Notes: generated from the sequence alone by a model not told the origin. 64,000 nucleotides of DNA from Bog-473 sp049513455 (GCA_049513455.1 JBEKWB010000002.1:124001-188000); one strand, 5' to 3'; counted from the first letter of the stretch, positions 33,910-43,388 are shown. Made by a program: numbers and translations.

Positions 33910-35097
33910 TTGGATCTCGAGTACAGCGCGGCCGACGAGGTCTTCAGGGCAGAAATCCGGTCATGGCTGTCTCGCGAGGTGCCGGCGCACGGCCCTCCCC
34001 CGCCCCCCGGGGACCTCCTCGTGCGGCGCGCCTACGACACTGCCTGGCAACGCAAGCTGTACGACGCGGGATACGCCGGGTTGGCCTGGCCGCAACGGTT
34101 CGGAGGCCGCGGGCTCCCCGCGACGCAGCAACTCGTGTATCTGGAGGAGTACATGCGGGCCGGGGCGCCCTACATCAGCACCAATTTCGTCGGCATGATG
34201 CACGCCGGTCCCACGCTGATCGCGGAAGGAACCGACGAGCAGCGGTCCTTTCACTTGCCGCGGATTCTCAGAGGTGAGGACATCTGGTGTCAGGGGTTCT
34301 CCGAACCGGGGGCAGGGTCCGACCTCGCCTCTTTGCGCACCCGTGCCGTGCTGGACGGCGACGAGTACGTCGTCACAGGCCAGAAGATCTGGAGCACTCG
34401 CGCCCACGTGGCGGACTACTGCGAATTGCTGGTTCGCACTGACCCTGATGCCAAAAAGCACCAGGGCATCACGTGGCTGATACTCGACATGCACCAACCG
34501 GGTGTCGAGGTCCGTCCGATACGGACCATCGACGGGGAGAGCCACTTTTGCGAGTTGTTCCTCAATGAGGCACGCGTGCCACTCACGAACCGGGTCGGTG
34601 CCGAGAACGACGGGTGGCGGGTCACCAACGTCACCCTCCGGTTCGAACGGGGAACCGCCTTCGCCCAGCACATCATCACCATGCGCAGCCAGATCCACCG
34701 GCTCGTCTCCTCGGCCCGGCTTCGAAAGACAGCCGAAGGCACGGCATGGGACGACGCCGGACTGCGCGGAGCGATCGGTCGCTTGGATGCGAACGTCGAA
34801 GCGCTCTGGCGGATGACACAGATGAGCATCGCAGAGGCTGAACACAATGACGCCCCCGCCGCGATCGGCTCCGTGGTGAAGTTGCGTTTCAGCGAGCTGA
34901 GTCAGGAGATAGCCGAACTTGGTGTGCGCATCATCGGCCGACCGGTAATCGGCATGGTCGACACGGATGAGATCGAGGTCCAGTCGACCGTGGCCGAGTA
35001 CTTGTGGTCTCTCCAGTACACCATCGCCGCTGGCACCTCACAGATTCAACGGAACGTCATTGCCGAACGAATCCTCGGCCTGCCGAGGGGCGCGTGA
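33910..35097 (+). CDS. Acyl-CoA dehydrogenase (FadE-type), 395 aa
   Basis: The full-length FadE partner. It begins LEYSAADEVFRAEIRSWLSR, then AGLAWPQRFGGRGLP, WCQGFSEPGAGSDLASLRT, KIWSTRAHVADYCELLVRT and a C-terminal AAGTSQIQRNVIAERILGLP, where Ala stands in the classical Glu position. TTG at 33910, two bases after the previous stop, is the only sensible start. It ends the five-gene operon begun by the 327-residue dehydrogenase, and a mixed complex of the two is likely. Confidence 0.88.
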   Translation: MDLEYSAADEVFRAEIRSWLSREVPAHGPPPPPGDLLVRRAYDTAWQRKLYDAGYAGLAWPQRFGGRGLPATQQLVYLEEYMRAGAPYISTNFVGMMHAGPTLIAEGTDEQRSFHLPRILRGEDIWCQGFSEPGAGSDLASLRTRAVLDGDEYVVTGQKIWSTRAHVADYCELLVRTDPDAKKHQGITWLILDMHQPGVEVRPIRTIDGESHFCELFLNEARVPLTNRVGAENDGWRVTNVTLRFERGTAFAQHIITMRSQIHRLVSSARLRKTAEGTAWDDAGLRGAIGRLDANVEALWRMTQMSIAEAEHNDAPAAIGSVVKLRFSELSQEIAELGVRIIGRPVIGMVDTDEIEVQSTVAEYLWSLQYTIAAGTSQIQRNVIAERILGLPRGA

Positions 35098-35137
35098 TTC
35101 GGTGGCGTTCGGTGGCACCGTGTCCGCCGTCTCCGCA

Positions 35138-35893
35138 CTATGCGTTCCCCCCCTCATCCCACGCGCTTACACGATCGGAGCGCCGTGGCTGCCTACCGGT
35201 CTTGAATGGGCATAAGGGGGCATCGATCAAGAGAATCCTTCGCATCGACGTTGTCACCGTGCGCGCCAACTCGTTCCACGAGGCCAACGCATCATCATTC
35301 CGTTGCGATTGCTCCAGGGAGGCCCAATCCTCCCAACTGCGAATGGCCCACAACAAGAAGCATTCTGACTCGTCGGCCATGGCGCTGTACCAGGCACCGG
35401 CCAGCGTCCAGCCGCGGGCGGCATACACTGACGCCGCCTCCTCCCGCACGAGTTCGAGAAACTCCGATGCCGAACCCGGGCGTACGGCGATCTGGTCGTG
35501 GGCATACATCTCGCCGCCCATTCCGGCCTCGCACGCCTCGTTGATGGACCTCATCCAGGGAGCAGGCACGAGCAACCGATCATTTCCGCCCGAACGCATG
35601 GGTACCGCTGCTGCCCACCATTTGGCCATCCGTGGATCCTGCATGGTGGCGCCGCTCACTTCGAAACGGAAATAGTCTGCCGCGGCGTCGAATCCATCCA
35701 ACTCCCAGATGTTCACGACCTCGGGCCACCTCCCGGTGCTCCCCAGGACTCCCCACACGCCATAACAGAGTTGGTTCCGGTCCTCCTGACCCATCGGGGA
35801 GAAATTGGCCGTCATGTGGTACATGTACTCCGCGCGGTGATGACCGACGATGTCGATGAACTCGTGGATGTACAACTTCTCGTTCTTGCCCAT
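35138..35893 (-). CDS. NIPSNAP/EthD-like dimeric alpha-beta barrel protein, 251 aa
   Basis: It has two ferredoxin-like halves. The first is LYIHEFIDIVGHHRAEYMYH with WPEVVNIWELDGFDAAADYF, and the second is MYAHDQIAVRPGSASEFLEL with GWTLAGAWYSAMADESECF. NIPSNAP-type proteins often occur beside monooxygenase and acyl-CoA genes in actinobacteria, and their activities are largely unknown. ATG at 35893 has GGAGGG upstream and was preferred to a start at 35953. It is divergent from the thiolase-fusion gene across an operator-like motif. Confidence 0.7.
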   Translation of the reverse strand: MGKNEKLYIHEFIDIVGHHRAEYMYHMTANFSPMGQEDRNQLCYGVWGVLGSTGRWPEVVNIWELDGFDAAADYFRFEVSGATMQDPRMAKWWAAAVPMRSGGNDRLLVPAPWMRSINEACEAGMGGEMYAHDQIAVRPGSASEFLELVREEAASVYAARGWTLAGAWYSAMADESECFLLWAIRSWEDWASLEQSQRNDDALASWNELARTVTTSMRRILLIDAPLCPFKTGRQPRRSDRVSAWDEGGNA

Positions 35894-35970
35894 GCAACCC
35901 TCCGGTCCTGACCTCGCGACCATGACACTCACTCGTGGGGCACGCACTCCCAAGCGGGACGAGCCCGACC

Positions 35971-35993
35971 TAATATAGCTCTACATCTTTTGC
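35971..35993 (+). promoter_or_regulatory. Recurrent operator-like motif (11/12) with TATAG box
   Basis: TATAGCTCTACATCTTTTGC contains CTCTACATCTTT, 11 of 12 against the island motif. It lies in the divergent region between the NIPSNAP-like gene and the thiolase-fusion gene and is nearly identical to the copy at 37775. Confidence 0.6.
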
Positions 35994-36048
35994 GGGCGCC
36001 GGCACATGACGCGTGCGCAGGTCTGAGGAGCGCTCATAGAGTATCGCT

Positions 36049-37692
36049 GTGACCCGACCCCTTCCCATGTTGGTGCCCGAGACCGAGTTCTTTTGGACCA
36101 GTGGCGCCGACGGTGTCCTGCGTTTTCGCCGCTGCGCCGACTGCCGTTCCTTCCAGCACCCTCCCGGGCCAGTCTGCCGCACCTGCGGTTCAGCGACCCT
36201 GGAACCTGAACCGGTTTCGGGCCGGGGAGTGCTCGTCGGCTTCACGGTGAATTGGCATACGTGGACTCCGGAGCTGCCGCCCCCGTACGTGATCGGCATC
36301 GTGGCCATCGACGAGGATCCCCGGGTTCGGTTGACCACCAACATCGTCGGTGTTCCGATTGAGGACCTCGCCGTCGGTCGTCGGGTCGAGGCCCGCTTCG
36401 AGCAGATCGAGGACGTCTGGCTCCCGATGTTCTCCTACGCCTCCGACGGCCGCGGGGAAGGTCCGCTCCCCGAGGACGAGCCGGTGGATCAGTGGGTCCG
36501 CCCGATGGTACGGACGGACAAGTTCGAAGAGAAGGTGGCGCTCACCGGCATCGGGATGTCGCGCCTCGGGCGGCACCTCGGGGTGGACCCTCTCGGCCTG
36601 ACCGTCGAGGCCTGCCGCAACGCGGTGGCTGATGCCGGATTGAGCATGGCCGATATCGACGGACTGTCGACGTACCCGGGTGGCGCTGCCGCGGGCGGGC
36701 ACTCCGAGGGCGGGGTGACTGCGCTGGAAGAGTCGTTGCGTCTGCGTCCCACCTGGATCAACGGCGCGAGCGAGACGCCGGGGCAGGGGGGCTCGGTGGT
36801 GGCCGCCATGCTGGCTGTCGCGGCAGGTCTGTGTCGACACGTGCTTTGCTTCCGGACCGTGTGGGAATCAACGTGGGCCGAGCGGGTCAACCGCCGGCCG
36901 ACGCCACCCGCAGCACGGGTCGAAGGAGATTTCCTGTCGTGGCGAGCGCCGTACGGGGCGCTCAGCGCCGCCAATTGGATCGCCATGAATGCATCCAACC
37001 ACTTCCATCGTTACGGGACCACCCGCACCGCACTGGGGACAATCGCGATCAACGCCCGGCGAAATGCCGGGCTGAACCCCCAGGCGATCTATCGCGACCC
37101 GATGACCATGGAGGATTACCTTGCCGCACGCATGATCAGCAGCCCCTTCGGCCTCTACGACTGCGATGTGCCGTGTGACGGCTCCATCGCCCTGGTGGTC
37201 TCGGCCGTCGATACCGCCCTCGACCTTCGCCAGCCGCCCGTCTTCGTCGAGGCGGTCGGCACCCAGGTGATCGATCGCATCAGCTGGGATCAGGGCGTGC
37301 TGAGCCACGAGCCCCAGACGCGGGGACCCGCGGCCCATCTGTGGAGCAGGACCGATCTGCGACCCGACGACGTCGATGTGGCCGAGCTCTATGACGGCTT
37401 TACCTTCAACTGTCTCAGCTGGATCGAGGCGCTGGGATTCTGCGGCGTCGGGGAGGCCGCCGATTTCTTGGCTGATCCGGGGAGGATCGCCCTCGACGGT
37501 GCGCTACCACTCAACACCTTCGGGGGCCAGCTCTCAGCCGGGCGGACTCATGGGTACGGCTTCCTCCATGAAGCAGTCGTCCAGCTCCGCGGAGAAGGCA
37601 ACGCACGCCAGGTGGCGGGCGCGCAGGTTGCAGTCGTCAGTACCGGCGGTGGCACTCCCGGCGGCTGTTTCCTCCTGACCAACAACCACTGA
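36049..37692 (+). CDS. Fused OB-fold (DUF35) and thiolase-like lipid-transfer protein, 547 aa
   Basis: Residues 1 to about 145 form a zinc-ribbon OB-fold module (Cys29, Cys32, Cys43, Cys46 in RRCADCRS and PVCRTCGS). Residues from about 160 onward are a thiolase-superfamily lipid-transfer module (VALTGIGMSRLG, LSTYPGG, ETPGQGGSVVAAMLAVAAG, LYDGFTFNCLSWIEALGF, GRTHGYGFLHEA, STGGGTPGG). The reactive Cys of true thiolases is not in its usual place, as in Ltp2. In cholesterol degradation Ltp2 works with a separate OB-fold partner as a retro-aldolase, and here both modules are one chain. The start is GTG at 36049. It leads the operon to 42505. Confidence 0.88.
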   Translation: MTRPLPMLVPETEFFWTSGADGVLRFRRCADCRSFQHPPGPVCRTCGSATLEPEPVSGRGVLVGFTVNWHTWTPELPPPYVIGIVAIDEDPRVRLTTNIVGVPIEDLAVGRRVEARFEQIEDVWLPMFSYASDGRGEGPLPEDEPVDQWVRPMVRTDKFEEKVALTGIGMSRLGRHLGVDPLGLTVEACRNAVADAGLSMADIDGLSTYPGGAAAGGHSEGGVTALEESLRLRPTWINGASETPGQGGSVVAAMLAVAAGLCRHVLCFRTVWESTWAERVNRRPTPPAARVEGDFLSWRAPYGALSAANWIAMNASNHFHRYGTTRTALGTIAINARRNAGLNPQAIYRDPMTMEDYLAARMISSPFGLYDCDVPCDGSIALVVSAVDTALDLRQPPVFVEAVGTQVIDRISWDQGVLSHEPQTRGPAAHLWSRTDLRPDDVDVAELYDGFTFNCLSWIEALGFCGVGEAADFLADPGRIALDGALPLNTFGGQLSAGRTHGYGFLHEAVVQLRGEGNARQVAGAQVAVVSTGGGTPGGCFLLTNNH

Positions 37693-37774
37693 GTCGGACC
37701 ATTGGGCCAAAAGGCCGAGCCGGCCTCTCGAGGAGGTGGACTCGATTGCATCCCGGCGGGACGCCATCGTAGGG

Positions 37775-37793
37775 TATAGCTCTACATGTTTGC
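37775..37793 (+). promoter_or_regulatory. Recurrent operator-like motif (12/12) with TATAG box
   Basis: TATAGCTCTACATGTTTGC contains CTCTACATGTTT, a full match to the island motif. It lies 49 bases before the thioesterase start at 37842, so an internal promoter divides the fusion gene from the following four genes. Confidence 0.65.
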
Positions 37794-37841
37794 TACTCTT
37801 CGTCTGGTGCTCGTCACGCAACATGGGGAGGGATGAGCAGG

Positions 37842-38498
37842 ATGGATTGCCCCTCCCCCGCTGCCGCCTGGGTATTCGGCAACCAGCCGCTCCCACAGAC
37901 TCTGGCGCTTGCACCGATCCTGCGTCGCCTGACGGAACGGGCCCTGTCGCTCGAGCAAGAGGACGAAGGCTTGGCCGGGTTCATCGAGGAGCTCTCCGCG
38001 ACGGAGCGAGCCCTGTCGCAGCGGGGTCCCCGCGACCCCACGCCGCGGATCGGACCAAAACCGCGGCCCGATCAGCGTGTCTACCTCGATCACGGGCGGG
38101 ACATCGGGAAATACAACCCGTGCTTCCCCGAGTACGAAATCCGCGTAGAAGGCGAACGGGCCTCCGGGACGGTCTCGTTCCCGCTCGTTTTCGAGGGGCC
38201 CCCGGCGATTGTTCATGGCGGGTTCTTGGCCGTGTTCTTCGACTGCGCCATCCAGCACCACAACTGTGATTACGGCACTGCCGGCAAGACCACAGCCCTG
38301 AACATCGAATACCTACGTCCCACGCCGATTCTCCGGACGCTGCAGTTCGAGATCGAAAGGGCGTCGGATGCCCGCCGTATCACTTCGACCGCCTGGATCG
38401 AACTCGACGGCTCGGTTCTCTGCCGGGCCACCATGGAGGCCGTGGTCGGCGACCGGTCTCGCCTTCCCGAAGTGTCACCCCGCCAGAACCGACGGTGA
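37842..38498 (+). CDS. Hotdog-fold thioesterase (PaaI/4HBT-like), 218 aa
   Basis: It probably hydrolyses acyl-CoA. After a helical N-terminal region of about 80 residues, the hotdog core runs with FPLVFEGPPAIVHGGFLAVF (the HGG turn, about 112-131), DCAIQHHNCD, TTALNIEYLRPTPI and SVLCRATMEAVVG. ATG at 37842 was chosen because GGAGG lies ten bases upstream; ATG 37833 abuts the ribosome site. Its end overlaps the next ligase start as GTGA, so it is coupled to it. A thioesterase beside ligases may recycle CoA or release stalled products. Confidence 0.85.
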   Translation: MDCPSPAAAWVFGNQPLPQTLALAPILRRLTERALSLEQEDEGLAGFIEELSATERALSQRGPRDPTPRIGPKPRPDQRVYLDHGRDIGKYNPCFPEYEIRVEGERASGTVSFPLVFEGPPAIVHGGFLAVFFDCAIQHHNCDYGTAGKTTALNIEYLRPTPILRTLQFEIERASDARRITSTAWIELDGSVLCRATMEAVVGDRSRLPEVSPRQNRR

Positions 38499-40111
38499 GC
38501 CCCCCGTTGCCGTCGCCGCTCACTGTCGGGGACCTACTGGACGCCAGGGCGAAGACCCGAGGGGACCACCCTTTTCTCGTCTGCGACGAACAGACTCTCA
38601 GTTATGCCGAGGCGTCGGAGCGGTCGGCTGCGCTCGCTCGCGGCATGATCGCCTCGGGTCTGGGTCACGGCTCGCGTGTGGGAGTCCTTCACCCCAATGG
38701 ACCCGAATTCGTCGTGGCGGCATTGGCGACGGCCCGCATCGGCGCGGTCACCGTCCCCCTCAGCACCTTTTCGACCGCCTCCGAACTACGGACACTCTTG
38801 CGCAACGCGGACGTCGAAATGGTCCTCGCCGCCTCCGGGTACCGACGCCACGATTACCTCGAGACTTTATCGGAGGCCGTCCCCGAGCTCGATTTGCGTG
38901 CCACCGCCCCGTTGTTGTCGCCATCGGTTCCCACCCTCCGACGGGTTGCCTACGACAGTCCACGACGCCCTATCGACCAGAGCTGGACGGTCCCGTCAGT
39001 GCAAAATGCCGGGCAACGCATCAGCATCGAGGTCCTCCGGGCCACCCAGGAGCAGGTCAAGCCGTCGGACCGTCTGGTGATCGTCCACACTTCCGGTTCC
39101 ACGGCGGAGCCCAAGGGCGTCATCCACACCCATGGTTCCCTCATAGGTCACCTAAACATCCTCAACGTGATGCGGCGATACCACGAGGACGAGATTCTCT
39201 TTTGCAATGCCCCCTTCTTCTGGATCGGGGGGTACGCCTACGCCATGCTCGGGAGCCTCGAGGCCGGAGGGACGCTCGTCTGTTCCAACGCAACCGAGGC
39301 GTCAGACGTGCTCGAGGTGATCGAGCGGACTCGGCCGACCATGGTGAACGGCTTCGCCCAATCGGTCGCCCACCTGCCCGCCGACCCTTCATTTGCTCGC
39401 CGAGATCTGAGTTCCATTCGACGCGGGAATCTCTACCCGATCATGACCGGAGACGCGCGCCCAGCTGATCCTGAACTCCTCCACAACATGCTCGGCATGA
39501 CCGAAACGGGAAGTGTGTGTCTGGCCAGTGAAGATGAATCGGTGCAGCCCGAGCACCGCCGGGGCTCGTTCGGCCGCCCCGTGTCAGATATCGAAGCCAA
39601 GATCATCGACCCCGAATCCGGAGCCGAGATTGGTATCGGTGAGGTCGGCGAACTGTGCCTGAGGGGCCCCGCGCTGATGGAGGGCTACTGCGGACGGGAG
39701 CGCCACGAAACCTTCGACCGAGACGGGTGGTACCACAGCGGCGATCTCTTCCTCGTCGATGCGGAGGGCTTCTTCTACTTCAAGGGTCGACACGGTGAGA
39801 TGATCAAGACCGCCGGAGCCAATGTGTCCCCCCGGGAAGTCGAGGCCGCAATTTTGGACGAAACCGGATTCGTCGCTCATGTGTTCGGCCTGGACGACCC
39901 GGCCAGTGGCCAGCTGGTGGCCGCTGTTCTCCGCGTACCCGCGAGAGCGACGCCTCCGGACATCGAGCAGGTGGCCTCGAACCTGCGGTCCCGCCTCTCC
40001 GCCTACAAGGTGCCGAAGCGAATCTTGGTCATGGATGAGAAGGACGTGCCCATGATGTCCAGCGGCAAACTGGACCTCCGGGCCTTGAAGGAGCGACTGA
40101 GTGACCACTGA
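38495..40111 (+). CDS. Acyl-CoA synthetase (AMP-forming), 538 aa
   Basis: An ANL ligase. P-loop: HTSGSTAEPKGVIHTHG (about 197-213). Then NAPFFWIGGYAYAMLGSLEA, adenine motif LGMTETGSVC, hinge YHSGDLFLVDAEGFFYFKGR, core lysine loop MIKTAGANVSPREVE, and catalytic lysine in MMSSGKLDLRAL. The start is GTG at 38495 inside the previous stop. The PFFWIGG segment is shared with the next gene, so the two are a related pair in tandem. Aromatic, cyclic or branched acids are typical substrates of such relatives; this is an inference. Confidence 0.9.
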   Translation: MSPPLPSPLTVGDLLDARAKTRGDHPFLVCDEQTLSYAEASERSAALARGMIASGLGHGSRVGVLHPNGPEFVVAALATARIGAVTVPLSTFSTASELRTLLRNADVEMVLAASGYRRHDYLETLSEAVPELDLRATAPLLSPSVPTLRRVAYDSPRRPIDQSWTVPSVQNAGQRISIEVLRATQEQVKPSDRLVIVHTSGSTAEPKGVIHTHGSLIGHLNILNVMRRYHEDEILFCNAPFFWIGGYAYAMLGSLEAGGTLVCSNATEASDVLEVIERTRPTMVNGFAQSVAHLPADPSFARRDLSSIRRGNLYPIMTGDARPADPELLHNMLGMTETGSVCLASEDESVQPEHRRGSFGRPVSDIEAKIIDPESGAEIGIGEVGELCLRGPALMEGYCGRERHETFDRDGWYHSGDLFLVDAEGFFYFKGRHGEMIKTAGANVSPREVEAAILDETGFVAHVFGLDDPASGQLVAAVLRVPARATPPDIEQVASNLRSRLSAYKVPKRILVMDEKDVPMMSSGKLDLRALKERLSDH

Positions 40112-41705
40112 CCCTTTCACGCTGCCCGCTCTCCTTCGGCGCAACGCCATGGTCCGCGGTGATGCGCCGGCACTCATTTCCGAGTGGGGCTCGCTTTCCC
40201 ATCTCCAGCTGGACGCCGATAGCGCGGACGTCGCACGCCGGCTGGTGGCCGCTGGTGTGGACAAGTCGTCGCGGGTCGGGCTCCTGATGGAGAACGGGAT
40301 CGAATGGGCCGTGCTCGCCAGCGCGATCATGCGCGCAGGGGCGGTATTGGTGCCCCTCAGCACGCTCCTCAAGCCGCCCGAGCTGCACCATCAGCTCCAG
40401 ACGGCGGCTGTCACGGAACTCATCGTCACGCGGGAGTTTCGAGGGCGCAGTTATCTCTCCGACCTCGAAACCATTGCGCCCGGCTGCGCCGAGCTGACCG
40501 CTGGTGGTCAACGGCACGTCCGGCTTCCCAACCTCCGTGGGATCTGGGCTGCGGACGGTCTCCCCGCTTCGCAGGTTGACCCATCGATCGTCAGCGCCCT
40601 CGAGGACACGGTGCGCCCCGCCGACGACCTGGTGATCTTGTTCACCTCTGGAAGCCGGGGCACGCCCAAAGGGGTTATCCATACCCATGGTGGAGCGATC
40701 AGGGCGACCGCGGCCGGTCTGCCCAGCCGCTGCGTCGGTCCCGATGAGCGGCTCTACATACCCATGCCCTTCTTTTGGACCGGAGGATTCTCGGGTGGTC
40801 TGATGACTGCTCTCGTCGCCGGCGCGACCCTGCTCACCGAGGCCGTCCCCGAGGCAGAGGCCACACTGAGACTGTTGGAGCGTGAGCGGGTCACTCTCTT
40901 CCGCGGATGGCCGGATCAAGCGGCTCAGTTGGCCTCACATCCGAAGTTCGGCGACACAGATCTGACCAACCTCAGAGCAGGCAGCCTCTCCGCGGTCCTG
41001 CCGCCGCCTCTGCGCTCGCAGGCGGGTGCCCGAGCCAACCTCTTCGGCATGACGGAGACTTTCGGGCCCTACTGCGGCGATCACCTCGATGCCGATTTGC
41101 CTCGCACCAAGTACGGGAGTTGTGGACGGCCCTTCGAAGGTATCGAGGTGGCCGTCTTCGATCCCGAGTCGGGGAGCCTCTGCGCTTCCGGTACCGACGG
41201 GGAGATCGCTGTCCGCGGGCCCAACGTCATGCGTGGTATCTGCGGTCGCACCCGGGCCGAAACCTTTGACGTTGACGGTTATTATCACACCGGAGACCTG
41301 GGTAACCTGGACGCCGATGGGTACCTGTGGTACCGCGGCCGTAGCGACGACATGGTCAAGGTCAAAGGGGCGACGGTCTATCCCTCGGAGGTTGAAGATG
41401 CCCTGCGAGTCATTGACGGGGTCCGCCAAGCCTTTGTCACCGACGTACAGGGCCCGTCGGGCCGACAGGTCGGCGCATTGGTGGTGACCGGAATGACGGC
41501 GGAGGCGCTCGACGCCGAAGTACGAGCCATCCTCAGTAGCTTCAAGGTCCCTTCCCTTTGGTATGTGACCGAAACCCTGGAGGATGTTCCCCGGACGGCC
41601 TCCGGCAAGGTGGCCCAGCCAGCGCTTCGTGCGCTCATCGAACTCGACGGCGTCACCATCAGAAATGAGTTGGAGAAGAATTCTACGAGAGGCACGTCAT
41701 CATGA
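40101..41705 (+). CDS. Acyl-CoA synthetase (AMP-forming), paralogue of the preceding gene, 534 aa
   Basis: Related to the ligase at 38495, with the same order: P-loop FTSGSRGTPKGVIHTHG (about 181-197), PMPFFWTGGFSGGLMTALVA, adenine motif FGMTETFGPYCG, hinge YHTGDLGNLDADGYLWYRGR, and catalytic lysine in VPRTASGKVAQPAL. The start is GTG at 40101 and overlaps the previous gene by 11 bases. It is coupled to the crotonase that follows (ATGA). Two tandem ligases suggest acids that differ slightly in chain length or stereochemistry. Confidence 0.9.
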   Translation: MTTDPFTLPALLRRNAMVRGDAPALISEWGSLSHLQLDADSADVARRLVAAGVDKSSRVGLLMENGIEWAVLASAIMRAGAVLVPLSTLLKPPELHHQLQTAAVTELIVTREFRGRSYLSDLETIAPGCAELTAGGQRHVRLPNLRGIWAADGLPASQVDPSIVSALEDTVRPADDLVILFTSGSRGTPKGVIHTHGGAIRATAAGLPSRCVGPDERLYIPMPFFWTGGFSGGLMTALVAGATLLTEAVPEAEATLRLLERERVTLFRGWPDQAAQLASHPKFGDTDLTNLRAGSLSAVLPPPLRSQAGARANLFGMTETFGPYCGDHLDADLPRTKYGSCGRPFEGIEVAVFDPESGSLCASGTDGEIAVRGPNVMRGICGRTRAETFDVDGYYHTGDLGNLDADGYLWYRGRSDDMVKVKGATVYPSEVEDALRVIDGVRQAFVTDVQGPSGRQVGALVVTGMTAEALDAEVRAILSSFKVPSLWYVTETLEDVPRTASGKVAQPALRALIELDGVTIRNELEKNSTRGTSS

Positions 41706-42505
41706 CCTACGAAACCATCCTGTACGAGGTGGCCGACCGCATCGCCACGATCACATTCAACCGCCCGCACCGCTACAACGCCATCAACGAGCAGATGGCC
41801 AAGGAGCTCGAGGACGCCTACGGTCGAGCCGAGAGAGACGACGACGTGTGGACGCTCATCGTCACCGCCACCGGAAAGGCCTTCTGCTCGGGCGCCGACG
41901 TCGAGAAGATCCCCGAGGACGGGAAGGTTCCCCACGAGGGCCGCTACCTGTCGAACTACCGTGAATGGGAAGCACCCCAGGAGGCGACCCCACCCTTTCG
42001 GACAATGGCGAAACCCATTGTGGTGGCGGTGAACGGCATCTGCTGCGGGGCAGGGATGGACCTGGTCACCACCGGTGACATCTCGATCGCCGCTGAGGAT
42101 GCGACCTTCTTCGACCCGCACGTCAGTATCGGCCTGGTGGCGGGCCGGGAGATGGTCCGGGTGGCCCGGACTCTGCCCCTCAACGTGGCCATGCGCATGG
42201 CCCTGCTCGGCAAGCACGAGCGGCTGAGCGCCCAGCGCGCCTATGACCTCGGGTTCATCACCGAGGTGGTGGCGCCTGACGAGCTCGGGAAACGAGCGCG
42301 TGAACTGGCGGAGACAGTCAACCGCAACGCGCCGCTGGCCGTCCGGGGCACCCGGCTGGCCATCCGCAAGGGACTTGGACTCCCCCTCTACGAGGCCGAG
42401 ATCCTGGCCGAAACCTTCCGGGAGCGGGTGCTCCACACCGAGGACTCCCTCGAGGGCCCCCGGGCCTTCCTCGAAAAGCGGGAACCGAAATGGCTGTGCC
42501 AGTGA
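41702..42505 (+). CDS. Enoyl-CoA hydratase/isomerase family protein, 267 aa
   Basis: Crotonase fold with IATITFNRPHRYNAINEQM, oxyanion segment AFCSGADVEKIPE, GICCGAGMDLVTTGDISI (Asp rather than Glu at the first catalytic position) and FFDPHVSIGLVAGREMVR. The second catalytic Glu is absent. It overlaps the upstream ligase as ATGA and is the last gene of the run starting at 37842. The gene at 31641 has a similar arrangement of motifs, so the two probably do related chemistry in two parallel operons. Confidence 0.87.
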   Translation: MTYETILYEVADRIATITFNRPHRYNAINEQMAKELEDAYGRAERDDDVWTLIVTATGKAFCSGADVEKIPEDGKVPHEGRYLSNYREWEAPQEATPPFRTMAKPIVVAVNGICCGAGMDLVTTGDISIAAEDATFFDPHVSIGLVAGREMVRVARTLPLNVAMRMALLGKHERLSAQRAYDLGFITEVVAPDELGKRARELAETVNRNAPLAVRGTRLAIRKGLGLPLYEAEILAETFRERVLHTEDSLEGPRAFLEKREPKWLCQ

Positions 42506-42572
42506 CGGTCGAACTTCTCCATGCGAGGGCAAGTGGGAGCACGCCGCCGAACTCTCATCGGATTCGTCGCTG

Positions 42573-43388
42573 CTATTGATTGGCCGCGACCGGCTTGGAT
42601 AGCTCTTCCTTCATGCCGTCGAGCATCATCATGATGGGCATTCCGGTCTCGCTCAGGGCATGCCCGTGCCCGTTCTGGTGGATGTCGAAGACGGACTGGA
42701 TGGCGGCGTAGAAGCCCTGGACGTCAAGGGTCTGGTTGACGGCCCGCTTGGCCTGACGGAGTGCGAAGGGATGCTTGGTGGCGATCTCGGCGGCCAGCTC
42801 ATGCGTGGCACGACGCAGATCGTCGAGCGGTACGACCCGGTTGACCATGCCCACCCGCTCAGCCTCTTGTGCGGTCATCTTCCGCCCGGTGAAGAGGAGC
42901 TCCTTGGCCTTGCGGGCACCCATCTCCCAGGTGTGGCCGTGGTACTCGACACCGCCGATCCCCATGTTGACCACAGGGTCCGAGAACAAGGCGTTCTCCG
43001 CAGCGATTATGAGATCGCAGGGCCAGCACAGCAGTAGGCCACCGGAGATACATACGCCCTGCACGGCGGCGATCGAAGGCTTCGGGATGTTCCGCCACCG
43101 CAGGGAGTACTCCAGGAACTTCTTTGCCTCGATTTCGTAGATGCCTGCGACGGTGTACGTGACCGGCACTCCGTCGCCAACGCCTTTGATGTCGTGACCA
43201 GCCGAGAAGTGCTTACCGTTGGCCTGCAACACGATAACCCGGACCTCCGGATCCTCTTCGGCGTTCCTCCAGGCTGCGTCCAACTGGTCCAGCAGCTCGA
43301 AGCTCTGGGCATTGGCCGCTTCCGGCCGGTCCAGGGTGATGGTCGCGATCCGTTCGCTGACGTGATAGTCGATATAGCTGTGGGTCAC
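42573..43388 (-). CDS. Enoyl-CoA hydratase/isomerase family protein, 271 aa
   Basis: Crotonase fold: IATITLDRPEAANAQSFELL, oxyanion segment HFSAGHDIKGVGD, GVCISGGLLLCWPCDLII and FSDPVVNMGIGGVEYHG. Both classical Glu residues are missing, and a longer loop with YEIEAKKFLEYSLRWRNIPK precedes the second half. GTG at 43388 was chosen because AGGAGG lies six bases upstream; the in-frame region back to 43454 overlaps the operator-like motif. It lies downstream of a P450 gene in the same direction. Confidence 0.86.
   Translation of the reverse strand: MTHSYIDYHVSERIATITLDRPEAANAQSFELLDQLDAAWRNAEEDPEVRVIVLQANGKHFSAGHDIKGVGDGVPVTYTVAGIYEIEAKKFLEYSLRWRNIPKPSIAAVQGVCISGGLLLCWPCDLIIAAENALFSDPVVNMGIGGVEYHGHTWEMGARKAKELLFTGRKMTAQEAERVGMVNRVVPLDDLRRATHELAAEIATKHPFALRQAKRAVNQTLDVQGFYAAIQSVFDIHQNGHGHALSETGMPIMMMLDGMKEELSKPVAANQ

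Noticed and set aside
37700..37720. GGCC-AAAA-GGCC hairpin after the thiolase-fusion gene
   Set aside because: The stem is only four base pairs and no T-run follows, so it is not a credible terminator.
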